34,258 nt of DNA from Chitinophagaceae bacterium UBA2791 (GCA_002352105.1 DEHV01000047.1:178669-212926); one strand, 5' to 3'; shown: positions 16,121-24,615, numbered from the stretch's first letter. Translations and numbers: made by a program. The notes: generated by a model from the letters alone, not told the origin.

Positions 16121-17848
16121 TTAATTAAGCTTCATGTCTTTGATGATGCCGGCTATCCTGTCGTCAAGCGACTGTTTTACCTGTTCGTAATCTTCCGCTT
16201 TTTCCAGCGCGCTGTTCACGCTGAAGTAAAACTTGATCTTCGGCTCGGTGCCGGATGGACGGGCGGATATTTTTGAGCCGTCGGCCAATATGAATTGCAA
16301 TACATTGGATTTAGGAAGGGAGATGTTCCAGTCCTCTCCTGTTTGCGGGTTCAGGCCCCTGCCTTTTTCATAGTCAAGCAACTGTACTACCGCCGAGCCG
16401 TTGATGCTGACCGGGGGCGTCGAGCGGTAATGCTCCATCATCTTTTCAATTTCCTTCTGCCCGTTCATTCCCTTTTTGGTAAGGGAGATCAGATGCTCTT
16501 TATAAAAACCATACTTAACATAGAGATCGATCAGCTTCTCATACAATAATTTTCCCTTGTCTTTTTCATAGGCCGTCATTTCACAGAGGATGGCCACTGC
16601 AGCCACCGCATCCTTATCCCTCAGCTTTGAGCCTATCATCAACCCATAACTCTCTTCTCCCCCGATAACGAAATTCTCGCTGGCTTCCTTTTCCCTGATC
16701 AGTTCCGCGATCCATTTGAAACCCGTAAGCACATTGTAACATTTGATGCCGTATGCCGCGGCGATCTTATCGATCAGATCGGTAGTCACGATCGTTTTTA
16801 CGGTCATGTCGTTCGATTTCGCAATACCCTTGCTTTTTCTCGATTCGATCATATAGTTAAACGCCAGCGCCGCCGTCTGGTTCCCGTTAAGCAATACCCA
16901 TTCCCCGGCTGTATTCTTAACGGCAATGCCTACCCGATCGGCGTCGGGATCGGTGCCCAGTAAAATATCGGCGTCGAGCGCTTTGGCCTTTTTGAGGCCA
17001 ATGCTCATGGCCTCGCTTTCCTCGGGGTTGGGATAGGCCACGGTAGGAAAATTGCCGTCAGGAACAGCCTGCTCTTCCACGATCGTCACATTGGCGAACC
17101 CGTACCGCCCCAGGACAGCGGGAACCAGGGTTATACCGCTCCCATGAATAGGCGTATAGACAATTTTAAGATCGTGTTGTTTGGCAATGACCTCGGGGTA
17201 AACGGACAGGCTTTTCACCATCCGGATATATTCTTCATCGACGGCCTTGCCGATAGGGATAATATTGTTTTCATTGCCGCTCCATTTCACTTCGTCAACC
17301 GAAGCGATCTTGTCCACCTCCTTGATCACGTTTTTATCATGGGGCGGAACCAACTGACCGCCATCGTTCCAATATGCTTTATACCCGTTGTATTCCTTGG
17401 GATTATGAGAAGCGGTGACCACTACCCCCCCCTGGCATCCCAGGTGACGGATGGTAAAAGACAATTCAGGCGTTGGACGCAGATCTTCAAAAATATAGGC
17501 TTTGATGCCGTTTGCCGCCATAACGCCGGCCACGATCTCTGCAAACGAACGGCTGTTGTTGCGACAGTCGTGCGCAATGGCTACCCGCACCACGCCGCCC
17601 GGATACGTTTGTTTCAGGTAATTGGCATATCCCTGGGTAGCCATCCCCACGGTATATTTATTCATCCTGTTGGCCCCAACGCCCATGATGCCCCGTAAGC
17701 CTCCTGTTCCAAATTCGAGGTTACGGTAGAAAGCGTCGGCAAGTTCAGCGGGATTTTCTTTTTGAAGTCTTTTTATTTCTGCTTTTGTTTCCTCATCATA
17801 TTGACCATTAAGCCAGGCATTTACTCTTTCAACGATTACTTCGTCCAT
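16121..17848 (-). CDS. Phosphoglucomutase/phosphomannomutase
   Basis: Interconverts hexose 1- and 6-phosphates, feeding cell-wall and polysaccharide sugar nucleotides. Four loops of the alpha-D-phosphohexomutase fold are present in order: the phosphoserine loop TASHNP (serine about 147), the metal loop GTDPDADR, the sugar-binding loop GGEESYG, and the phosphate-binding loop ARPSGTEPK. At about 575 residues it belongs with the longer PgcA/PGM2-type enzymes. I chose the ATG eleven codons inside the longest frame, which opens with a TTG at 17881. A -7 box (17897-17904) fits either start. It diverges from the DUF2279 gene and converges with the oxidoreductase gene. Confidence 0.93.
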   Translation of the reverse strand: MDEVIVERVNAWLNGQYDEETKAEIKRLQKENPAELADAFYRNLEFGTGGLRGIMGVGANRMNKYTVGMATQGYANYLKQTYPGGVVRVAIAHDCRNNSRSFAEIVAGVMAANGIKAYIFEDLRPTPELSFTIRHLGCQGGVVVTASHNPKEYNGYKAYWNDGGQLVPPHDKNVIKEVDKIASVDEVKWSGNENNIIPIGKAVDEEYIRMVKSLSVYPEVIAKQHDLKIVYTPIHGSGITLVPAVLGRYGFANVTIVEEQAVPDGNFPTVAYPNPEESEAMSIGLKKAKALDADILLGTDPDADRVGIAVKNTAGEWVLLNGNQTAALAFNYMIESRKSKGIAKSNDMTVKTIVTTDLIDKIAAAYGIKCYNVLTGFKWIAELIREKEASENFVIGGEESYGLMIGSKLRDKDAVAAVAILCEMTAYEKDKGKLLYEKLIDLYVKYGFYKEHLISLTKKGMNGQKEIEKMMEHYRSTPPVSINGSAVVQLLDYEKGRGLNPQTGEDWNISLPKSNVLQFILADGSKISARPSGTEPKIKFYFSVNSALEKAEDYEQVKQSLDDRIAGIIKDMKLN

Positions 17849-17896
17849 AGGTTGACAATTGAGGCCGTTTATATCCGGCAAGATTAAGAATATTCA

Positions 17897-17904
17897 CAAA
17901 TATA
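17897..17904 (-). promoter_or_regulatory. -7 box for the phosphohexomutase gene
   Basis: The minus strand reads TATATTTG, an exact TAnnTTTG match. It predicts transcription starting near 17890 and a leader of about 40 bases to the ATG at 17848. No convincing -33 element is visible. Confidence 0.5.
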
Positions 17905-17926
17905 ACATAGCGCCGGGGCTTTCAGA

Positions 17927-19138
17927 ATGATTAATAAACTTATACCTTTATTTATCTGTAAATCAAACCATTCCCGTTTGAAGCCGTTGAAAAACCTGTT
18001 AACCGCCTGCTTTATAGGACTTGTCTTTTGCCTGGCGCCGGCGTCTTTGGCCGCCCAGGCCTCGTTAGCCGGGCAGGATGCGGGTACAGGCTCACTTTTT
18101 TCCGATCAAAGCTATCCGAAGCAACAGGTAGTATTCCTTCCAACTGCCTTAACATCCGCTTCTTTGAAATTGCTCTTGTCCTTGCCGGATTCAAAGGCAG
18201 ATTGGGCTGTAAGGGGGCCGATACGTTCCCGGGATTCAGAGATGCAATATCTCCCCGGATATATTGCGCTCCTTCGGGATTCAACGGCTTCCTCCCCGCA
18301 TAAGAAACGCGTTTGGGCGGTAGCCGGCTCCCATATTGCCTTGTGGACCGGCTCCTATATTGCGCTCAACCGGGCCTGGTATGCCGGCTATCCGCGCGCT
18401 CCCTTTCATTTTTTTGATGATCATGCCGAATGGAACCAGATGGATAAGGCGGGGCATGTATGGACGACCTACCAGGTGAGCCGGGCTTCCGCGGAAGCCT
18501 GGAAATGGGCGGGACTGGACCGCCGTCAGGCGGCGATCTGGGGCGGCATCAGCGGTATGACCTACCAGGCGATCATCGAGATACAGGATGGGTTTTCCAG
18601 GGAATGGGGCTTTAGCTGGAGCGATTTTGCCACTAATCTTGTTGGCACCGGAGCCTATGTATTCCAGGAGCAGGGATGGGGGGAGCAACGGATCCAGGTA
18701 AAGCTAAGCTATTGGCCTTACCGGTATGCGGAGGGACTGGCAGACCGCAGGAACCAGCTTTTCGGTAAATCGGCGGTGGAACGTATCCTCAAGGACTATA
18801 ATTCACAGACCTACTGGATCAGCGCCAATATGGCTTCTTTTTTACCGGAATCCCGTATTCCTGCCTGGCTTAATATAGCGCTGGGGTATGGCGCCGGGGG
18901 CATGCTGGGCGGCCATTCCAATATATGGAATGATAAGGAGGGCAATATTTTCGATTACTCTCATATTCGCAGGGAGCGTTTTTTTTATCTGTCGCCCGAT
19001 ATTGATTTTACCCGTATTCCTTCTAAAAGCAAGCTGATGCGCGCGCTGTTTTTTACCTTAAACGCTATCAAGATGCCCGCGCCGGCCCTGGTATTGAACA
19101 ATAGCGGAAAGCTCACGCTCCGGGCAATCCATTTTTAG
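17927..19138 (+). CDS. DUF2279 exported protein
   Basis: A 403-residue protein with a secretory leader ending near PASLAAQ (residue 44). The DUF2279 core begins about residue 165: NQMDKAGHVWTTYQVSRASA, then GISGMTYQAIIEIQDGFSREWGFSWSDFATNLVG. This pattern is also seen in YfiM-like envelope proteins, and it carries invariant-looking D, H and E/D residues. The C-terminal part is rich in aromatic residues. The first 21 residues before the hydrophobic core are unusually long for a signal peptide. An in-frame TTG at 17978 would trim them. No function is known to me, and an envelope location is inferred. It converges with the phosphoribosyltransferase gene, with only 17 bp between stops. Confidence 0.82.
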   Translation: MINKLIPLFICKSNHSRLKPLKNLLTACFIGLVFCLAPASLAAQASLAGQDAGTGSLFSDQSYPKQQVVFLPTALTSASLKLLLSLPDSKADWAVRGPIRSRDSEMQYLPGYIALLRDSTASSPHKKRVWAVAGSHIALWTGSYIALNRAWYAGYPRAPFHFFDDHAEWNQMDKAGHVWTTYQVSRASAEAWKWAGLDRRQAAIWGGISGMTYQAIIEIQDGFSREWGFSWSDFATNLVGTGAYVFQEQGWGEQRIQVKLSYWPYRYAEGLADRRNQLFGKSAVERILKDYNSQTYWISANMASFLPESRIPAWLNIALGYGAGGMLGGHSNIWNDKEGNIFDYSHIRRERFFYLSPDIDFTRIPSKSKLMRALFFTLNAIKMPAPALVLNNSGKLTLRAIHF

Positions 19139-19155
19139 CAGGCGCTTATCAGCTC

Positions 19156-19650
19156 CTACATCATATAGGCGCCGGTAACTTCTTCCCCGGACACTTCTAC
19201 GAAAATATGTTCCTGCAAGGTGGTGGCCACCGATAATCCCACATAGTCCAGGTGAACAGGAAATGCCTTATGGGTTCTTTCGACCAGCGCCAGCGTTTGA
19301 ATTTTTTTGGGATGGAAGTTCAGAAAGGGCTTTAGCGAGTACAGCATGGTCTTGCCGCTGTTGGCTACATCGTCGACGATCAGCGCTACCTTGCCATTAA
19401 AATCGAGCTGGTTGCTAAGCGTTATTTCGCCCGGATTTTTCTTGTCCAGGGAGATGCTGATAAGTTGGACGTCTATCTGGCCGGCTTCTTTAAGTATCTG
19501 CGCGATATTCCTGGCAATGATGCTTCCGTGATCCTTTATCCCCGCCAATATGATATTCTTTTCTTCCAGGTTATTCTCTATCACCTCAAAAGCCATTCTT
19601 TGCAGTTTCATGTTAACGGTCTCTTTATCGAGGATATATTTTTTTGCCAT
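19156..19650 (-). CDS. Small phosphoribosyltransferase-family protein
   Basis: A 164-residue type I PRTase-fold protein. The PRPP-binding motif ALIVDDVANSGKTM lies at about residues 89-102, with both aspartates and the SGK turn intact. The IKDHGSIIA segment (38-46) would be the pyrophosphate loop. The short, lysine-rich C-terminus lacks a recognisable base-specific hood, so I cannot say whether it acts on a purine, a pyrimidine (PyrR-like) or another substrate. The ATG at 19650 lies just behind a good promoter. A longer frame from 19695 would start upstream of that promoter. It is monocistronic and divergent from the Fe-S membrane protein gene. Confidence 0.8.
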   Translation of the reverse strand: MAKKYILDKETVNMKLQRMAFEVIENNLEEKNIILAGIKDHGSIIARNIAQILKEAGQIDVQLISISLDKKNPGEITLSNQLDFNGKVALIVDDVANSGKTMLYSLKPFLNFHPKKIQTLALVERTHKAFPVHLDYVGLSVATTLQEHIFVEVSGEEVTGAYMM

Positions 19651-19664
19651 AGAGAAAATTTGCT

Positions 19665-19695
19665 CAAAACTAATTGCTCTTGCGCAATAAACCAA
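19665..19695 (-). promoter_or_regulatory. Promoter of the phosphoribosyltransferase gene
   Basis: The minus strand has TTG (19693-19695), about 20 bases, then TAGTTTTG (19665-19672). This fits both the -33 and -7 parts of the Bacteroidota consensus. The predicted start is about seven bases before the ATG at 19650, so the leader is very short. Confidence 0.65.
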
Positions 19696-19746
19696 TTACG
19701 GGCAAAGCCTATTATCTCTTATCTTAGCTTCTGAGAAATTATCCTT

Positions 19747-21063
19747 ATGGTCTACCTGCAGCAGATATTCTTTATCATAGCTTTCCTCCTAAGCGTATGG
19801 TTGTTTGTCCGGAAAGCCGGCGATATCCGGAAAAATATCCGGCTGGGAAAGGATGAGGACTATAGCGACCGCCCGGCGGAGCGGTGGAAAAATTTATTAT
19901 TGCTGGCGTTTGGGCAGAAAAAAATGTTCCGGAACCCGCTGGTAGCCTTGCTTCATTTTGTGATCTATGCAGGCTTTCTGATCATCAACCTCGAGGTATT
20001 GGAGATCATATTAGACGGTATACTCGGCTCTCATCGCCTTTTTGCCGGGCCATTGGGAAGCCTGTACCCTATCCTCATCAATAGCTTTGAACTGCTGGCG
20101 GCAGGCGTGATCATTGGCTGCGCCGTATTCCTGATCAGGAGGAATATCTTAAAGCTAAAGCGGTTTATCAGCCGCGACCTGGACGGATGGCCCAGAAGCG
20201 ATGCTAACTACATCCTGATCACCGAGATCGTATTGATGAGTTGCTTGCTTACCATGAATGCTTCGGACACTTTATTGCAGCAGCGCGGGCATCCAGGTTA
20301 TGCCGATCATATGACTGGCAGTTTCATCGTGTCGAGCCTATGGTTTCCCCTGCTCAACGGGTTTAGCGACGCTGGTTTGATAGCCCTTGAGAGGACCTGC
20401 TGGTGGCTGCATATCCTGGGGATATTCGCTTTCCTGAATTATCTTCCGTATTCAAAGCATCTGCATATCATCCTTGCCTTTCCCAATGCTTATTTTACCC
20501 GCCTCGAGCCCAAGGGGCAGATGAAAAATATGCCTTCGGTCCAGCAGGAAGTGCTGTATGCCATGCAGCCGGAGAAGGCCCCCGAGGGCGCTGCCGTACC
20601 CGAAAAGTTTGGCGCAAAGGACATCTTTGACCTGAGTTGGAGGAATTTATTGGACGCCTACAGCTGTACCGAATGCGGACGTTGCAGCGCGGCATGCCCG
20701 GCGACGCAGACCGGTAAGCTGCTATCGCCCCGGAAGATCATGATGGCTACCCGCGACAGGATGCAGGATGTCAGGAAAAACATCAACAGGAACGGATCGT
20801 TCCAGGATGACGGAAAAACATTGCTTCATCAATACATCACCACGGAAGAATTATGGGCCTGCACCACCTGTAATGCCTGCGTGGAAGAATGCCCTGTAAG
20901 CATCAGCCCGCTGGAGATCATCCTGGAATTGCGTCGTTCCCTGGTCATGGAAGAAAGCAACGCTCCCCAGGAATGGAATGCCATGTTCGGCAATATTGAA
21001 AATAATTTTGCGCCCTGGAAATTTAATCCCGACGAAAGGGATAAATGGACGGAGAATTTATAA
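19747..21063 (+). CDS. Membrane Fe-S protein, HdrC/GlcF-like
   Basis: A 438-residue electron-transfer protein. The first 250 residues hold about five or six hydrophobic segments with conserved-looking histidines (HFVIYAGF, WWLHILGIF, SKHLHI) that could bind heme b, as in HdrE/NarI-type domains. The cytoplasmic part carries two ferredoxin-type [4Fe-4S] motifs, C307/C310/C313/C317 (CTECGRCSAACP) and C372/C375/C378/C382 (CTTCNACVEECP). Its partner should be the CCG-domain protein at 23836, which in related genomes normally follows directly. Together they resemble a membrane heterodisulfide-reductase-like or lactate/glycolate-oxidase-like module. The electron donor and acceptor are unknown. Confidence 0.9.
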   Translation: MVYLQQIFFIIAFLLSVWLFVRKAGDIRKNIRLGKDEDYSDRPAERWKNLLLLAFGQKKMFRNPLVALLHFVIYAGFLIINLEVLEIILDGILGSHRLFAGPLGSLYPILINSFELLAAGVIIGCAVFLIRRNILKLKRFISRDLDGWPRSDANYILITEIVLMSCLLTMNASDTLLQQRGHPGYADHMTGSFIVSSLWFPLLNGFSDAGLIALERTCWWLHILGIFAFLNYLPYSKHLHIILAFPNAYFTRLEPKGQMKNMPSVQQEVLYAMQPEKAPEGAAVPEKFGAKDIFDLSWRNLLDAYSCTECGRCSAACPATQTGKLLSPRKIMMATRDRMQDVRKNINRNGSFQDDGKTLLHQYITTEELWACTTCNACVEECPVSISPLEIILELRRSLVMEESNAPQEWNAMFGNIENNFAPWKFNPDERDKWTENL

Positions 21064-21143
21064 GTTAGGGGCCGGCCGGAATTGCACTGGCAGAATCAGC
21101 CGGTTTTCGCGATGCGTCGTTGCCGGGGGCGTCGTTAGCAGGA

Positions 21144-21845
21144 TCAACCTTTTTCCCTGTCAGGGTCGCTGCCGGCGTTTGTTTGATCGGGGTCTTCCAG
21201 TTTTTCGAATCCATCTTTCTGCTTCCATACCTTCCAGCACATGATGATCGCTGTGGCTGCAAATACGCTGCCGATGATCCACTGCAGCATTTGCTGGTTG
21301 GCGTTCAGCCGATCGACCAGCAATCTTCCCCCCAAAATAAAAACAAGATGCCCGGCCAGCGTGCCCAGCGCTATCCCGGCTATATAGGCGTTGAAATGGC
21401 TGTTCTTTCGTTGCAGTATGTTTTTTGAGAACAGCACGGCGCTCCAGCCGAACCAGAAGGGGATCTGCACGGGGTTCACCGCGCTCAGCACAACCCCTAA
21501 CCAGAAACGGTGGATGGTATTTGACAACAACACATTTTTGGGCGATGCGGGAGAGGAAGCGGCGATAAAACTGGAAACCGCAAGGGCCATGATGATGAGT
21601 ATGGCTACCCATTCCAGGCGGCGAAAGAGTTTTTTCCGCCTGCTTACCCAGGCGATGGCCACCAGCGAGATCCTTACATAGAATGCTTCCACAAGCAGTA
21701 CGCCTATGGCAAAGTACAGCGCGGGGCGAAACCCGTCCGAAACGGATATCTGCATGGAGGCGATGTTCAGCGTTCCCAGGGGCAGCGTTCCCAGGAAACT
21801 GATCAACATGCCTGTAACCAAAATACGCAGCAATTGCATGGGCAT
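21144..21845 (-). CDS. LysE-type membrane exporter
   Basis: A 233-residue integral membrane protein with about six hydrophobic segments. The N-terminal pattern (LISFLGTLPLGTLNIASMQISVSDGFRPALYFAIG) is that of LysE/RhtB-like exporters, which send amino acids or small peptides and related metabolites out of the cell. The second half has SAVNPVQIPFWFGWS, matching the internal repeat. The C-terminal tail is charged and cytoplasmic. The ATG (21843-21845) follows the ATP-grasp stop codon without a gap, so translation is very likely coupled. It is the last gene of the NRDE-ATP-grasp-LysE operon and plausibly exports what the ligase makes. Confidence 0.83.
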   Translation of the reverse strand: MPMQLLRILVTGMLISFLGTLPLGTLNIASMQISVSDGFRPALYFAIGVLLVEAFYVRISLVAIAWVSRRKKLFRRLEWVAILIIMALAVSSFIAASSPASPKNVLLSNTIHRFWLGVVLSAVNPVQIPFWFGWSAVLFSKNILQRKNSHFNAYIAGIALGTLAGHLVFILGGRLLVDRLNANQQMLQWIIGSVFAATAIIMCWKVWKQKDGFEKLEDPDQTNAGSDPDREKG

Positions 21846-22910
21846 TTATTCCGGCATTTGCGCCAGTTTTTTTGAATGTTTAGCTTCTTCCCTGAACATG
21901 GCGATGCCCTCTTTGAGCGAAAGGTAGGGAATTCCCTTTTTATGATTCATTCTGCTGATGCGCCACAGAATGATCCAGTGCCTGACGATCTCCTTCCAGC
22001 CAAAAAACAATGAATGCTTTGGATCGTATATATGCGTGGGTTCCGAGCCGGAGCCGTTTACCTCTATCACCGAAAAATTCTTTCCTTCCCTGAACTCCTC
22101 CCAGTCGCGGTACCGGATATCCAACCGGCCATAATAAAACTGGTCCACCTGTCTGCATATTTCGTCGACGACCCGGCTGATCTTTTCTTCTATCAGATAA
22201 GAATGGTCAAGAAATTTTGATCCCCTGATATGGTTGCCATAAGGCGCCAATATTTTTTCTTCGCCGGCGGGCAGTACTTTGTCCAGCGCCGTTCCATGCA
22301 TTTTTTCGAAGTTTTTCAAATACAGGACTGCGCGCTTGTCCGCCTTCAGCAGGCGACGGATCGTGTTGCGGCCATCGCCGGTTACTTTTAAAAACTCCTT
22401 TTTAACGATCCCCGATATTCTTCCCGCGGGCTCGCCGGGATAGCGATAGTAAAAAATACCTACTTCGTTTTCATACGGGATAAATTGCTGAATATGATAA
22501 TCTACGGTTATTCTATCAATGTACGCGGCCAGCTCGGCTTCATTGTTTAAGATTTTAACTGCCCGGCCTCTTCTGCCAATATCCGGCTTGCCGATCAGCG
22601 GAAAATTAAAGTTGCGCTCCTTTAACCGGGCGCTTACCGACGCCTTATCCTCGGCCGGATCGAAATACAGGGTTGGCGGGTAAAGGCGATCGGGCATGAT
22701 GGCATAAATATCCTTTTTAGATTCGCTTAAGAAACCTCCGTTCCGGATAGATGGATTGGCAGCGGAAAAAAAGAAGAAAGAACGCGCCCGCAGGCAAAGG
22801 AATAACCAAATAGGATAAAGGCAGAAATAGATTTGATTAAAGCTCCAGAATTCCCAGGAAAAAAGTCTTGTGAAAAAAGGACGATTAAAAAAACGTTGTA
22901 TTGGGTTCAT
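21846..22910 (-). CDS. ATP-grasp ligase with N-terminal membrane segment
   Basis: Predicted ATP-dependent carboxylate-amine (or thiol) ligase of 354 residues. A hydrophobic stretch at about 24-50 suggests membrane attachment. ATP-grasp features are the nucleotide-lysine strand IGKPDIGRRGRAVKI (K108), the hinge segment QQFIPYENEVGIFYYRYPGE (141-160), GRLDIRY with D264, and the metal-binding VIEVNGSGSEPTHIYDP (E283, N285). The segment FFFFSAANPSIRNGGFLSESK (about 45-65) is typical of a D-Ala-D-Ala-ligase-like subfamily widespread in Bacteroidota and some Proteobacteria. No product is known to me. It overlaps the NRDE gene by four bases and abuts the LysE gene, so the three are made together. 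Confidence 0.83.
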   Translation of the reverse strand: MNPIQRFFNRPFFTRLFSWEFWSFNQIYFCLYPIWLFLCLRARSFFFFSAANPSIRNGGFLSESKKDIYAIMPDRLYPPTLYFDPAEDKASVSARLKERNFNFPLIGKPDIGRRGRAVKILNNEAELAAYIDRITVDYHIQQFIPYENEVGIFYYRYPGEPAGRISGIVKKEFLKVTGDGRNTIRRLLKADKRAVLYLKNFEKMHGTALDKVLPAGEEKILAPYGNHIRGSKFLDHSYLIEEKISRVVDEICRQVDQFYYGRLDIRYRDWEEFREGKNFSVIEVNGSGSEPTHIYDPKHSLFFGWKEIVRHWIILWRISRMNHKKGIPYLSLKEGIAMFREEAKHSKKLAQMPE

Positions 22911-23638
22911 TGTTTACCGATAGTTGTTGGTCCCATGCCTGGCGTCGTATCAAAGAGTTGCCGGTTTATAACGTCAAGGTATTGCATTTTAGCAATCTGC
23001 TGTCCCACGGTGATCAGGGTAATGCTGCTGGTCACGAACTGTTCCGAAGCCCCTGTCTGCCCTTCCGCAGATTCCTTTTGGTCAAAGTCCCGGTGAAACT
23101 CCAGTATATTCTTCTGGTTTAACTCCTTTATCGCTGCAATGGATTCTTCAAACTGCATTTTCCGTTTGCTTGCGGCGTCATGGGAATACAGGTCGACAGA
23201 CGACCAGATATGCGGCGCATGCGCGTCCAGTTCTGTATAGGATTTGTTCTTACCATCCCAATAACATTCAAACAGGTGAAAATTATCGCTTATAATGGCG
23301 GTAAAAGGGGCGATCCTGTTCAGGTTAATGGCTAGAAAGCAGTTGAAGGGAGTGGTATGATCCGCCAGGTCCAATAAGATCAGCCCGCGGCTTTTCCGAT
23401 AGGACTGTTCTTCGGATGCGTCGGCAGCAGGCGCCGCATTTAAGAATGAGACTGAGTTGCCGTTAGCATGGCAGGCGATCCAGCTGCCTCCCGAGACCGT
23501 TTCTTTGGGAAAAATGATACTTCCTGAAGAAAAAGAATATTGTTCGGGCGGAAGGACGACGGAATGACCGTTTTTCTCCTTTCGTATGGAAGTAATGAAA
23601 ATATTGCTTTTCGAAGGAATATAGGTTACTGTGCACAT
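22907..23638 (-). CDS. TANGO2/NRDE-like protein with altered NRDE motif
   Basis: A 243-residue protein starting MCTVTYIPSK, the signature start of the TANGO2 (NRDE) family, related to N-terminal-nucleophile hydrolases. C2 would be the nucleophile after Met removal. The motif that names the family, usually SNRDE near residue 20, reads SIRKE here, so the Asn and Asp are lost. Later family-like segments are GGSWIACHANG and GLILLDLAD. Eukaryotic TANGO2 and bacterial relatives have been tied to heme handling and lipid metabolism, but bacterial functions are mostly open. It is the first gene of the operon, overlapping the ATP-grasp gene by four bases. Confidence 0.78.
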   Translation of the reverse strand: MCTVTYIPSKSNIFITSIRKEKNGHSVVLPPEQYSFSSGSIIFPKETVSGGSWIACHANGNSVSFLNAAPAADASEEQSYRKSRGLILLDLADHTTPFNCFLAINLNRIAPFTAIISDNFHLFECYWDGKNKSYTELDAHAPHIWSSVDLYSHDAASKRKMQFEESIAAIKELNQKNILEFHRDFDQKESAEGQTGASEQFVTSSITLITVGQQIAKMQYLDVINRQLFDTTPGMGPTTIGKQ

Positions 23639-23710
23639 TGTTTCCGGCGCTTATGATCTGCAGAAGCTGTGTAACGGCATCTTTCTCATGGTTGTTCGTA
23701 CAATAATAGT

Positions 23711-23789
23711 CTATTTTTAAATAGTTCGCTATCAAATCCAATAAAAGATAGCGCCATCTTTACAAAAAATGCGGCATAAAGCTTTATGC
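23711..23789. promoter_or_regulatory. Three palindromes in the divergent NRDE/CCG control region
   Basis: CTATTTTTAAATAG (23711-23724) has 6-bp arms and a 2-bp centre. AAAGATAGCGCCATCTTT (23744-23761) is an 18-bp palindrome with one mismatched pair. GCATAAAGCTTTATGC (23774-23789) is a perfect 16-bp palindrome. Centres are about 35 and 29 bp apart. All lie between the divergent NRDE operon and the CCG gene, where a repressor or activator could act on both. No exact TAnnTTTG box is seen. TATTTTTA just right of the last palindrome is a near match for the plus strand. Confidence 0.5.
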
Positions 23790-23835
23790 TTATTTTTACG
23801 GTCAATAGTTATTATATTACCGATAAACAATACTT

Positions 23836-24615
23836 ATGCCAGTACCTGTAATGGCCGATATGATCGCGAGGGGAGAAACTCCCGAACTGTTATTTTGGGT
23901 AGGTTGTTCGGGAAGCTATGACCAACGCGCGCAAAAAATCACAAAAGCTTTTGTCTCTATATTGGATAAGGTGGGCGTTTCTTACGCTATTCTTGGCAAG
24001 GAAGAAGCATGCACGGGCGACCCGGCCAGGCGGGCGGGCAATGAATTTATTTTTCAGATGATGGCCTATCAGAATATCCAGACCCTGAATAATTATGCGA
24101 TAAAAAAGATCGTTACGGCCTGTCCGCATTGTTTTAATATCCTTAAAAATGAATACCCGGCGCTGGGCGGGCAATATGAGGTCATTCACCATGCGTCTCT
24201 GCTTCAACAACTGATAGACGAGGGGAAGATAAGGCTGAAGGAAGGCGGATCTTTCCGGGGAAAGCGTATAACCTACCACGATAGCTGCTACCTGGGAAGG
24301 GCCAATAATATCTACGAGGCGCCGCGTAAGGCGCTCGAGGCGCTGGACGCTGAACTGGTTGAAATGAAACGCTGCGGTAGCAGGGGGCTCTGCTGCGGCG
24401 CCGGCGGCGCGCAAATGTTCAAGGAAGAAGAAAAAGGAACCCGACGGATCAGTACTGAACGGGCGGGGGAAGCCGCTTCCACGGGAGCCGATATCATCGC
24501 TTCCGCCTGTCCGTTTTGTAACACCATGCTCAGCGACGGCGTTAAAACCATCGAAAAGGAAGACGACATTAAAGTGCTGGATATAGCCGAGTTGATCGCT
24601 CAATCTATGGAATGA
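23836..24615 (+). CDS. CCG-domain Fe-S protein, HdrB/GlpC-like
   Basis: A 259-residue soluble protein with two cysteine-rich CCG domains, as in HdrB, GlcF, LutA and GlpC, which hold unusual Fe-S clusters and carry out electron transfer or disulfide chemistry. Domain 1 has C24, C59, C96 and C99 (ACPHC) but shows a single Cys-Thr where the CC pair is expected. Domain 2 is canonical: C151 (YHDSC), C186/C187 (CCGAGG) and C225/C228 (ACPFC). It should pair with the membrane Fe-S protein ending at 21063, from which three opposite-strand genes now separate it, so it must use its own promoter here. The physiological substrate is unknown. Confidence 0.9.
   Translation: MPVPVMADMIARGETPELLFWVGCSGSYDQRAQKITKAFVSILDKVGVSYAILGKEEACTGDPARRAGNEFIFQMMAYQNIQTLNNYAIKKIVTACPHCFNILKNEYPALGGQYEVIHHASLLQQLIDEGKIRLKEGGSFRGKRITYHDSCYLGRANNIYEAPRKALEALDAELVEMKRCGSRGLCCGAGGAQMFKEEEKGTRRISTERAGEAASTGADIIASACPFCNTMLSDGVKTIEKEDDIKVLDIAELIAQSME

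Noticed and set aside
14717..19144. TAGCAGGCG after two different stop codons (14717 and 19136)
   Set aside because: Nine bases including the stop codon; no structure or further copies seen.
23463..23741. 92-codon minus-strand frame overlapping the start of the NRDE gene
   Set aside because: It lies mostly within the NRDE coding region in another frame and runs over the palindromes. The translation is low in family-like features.
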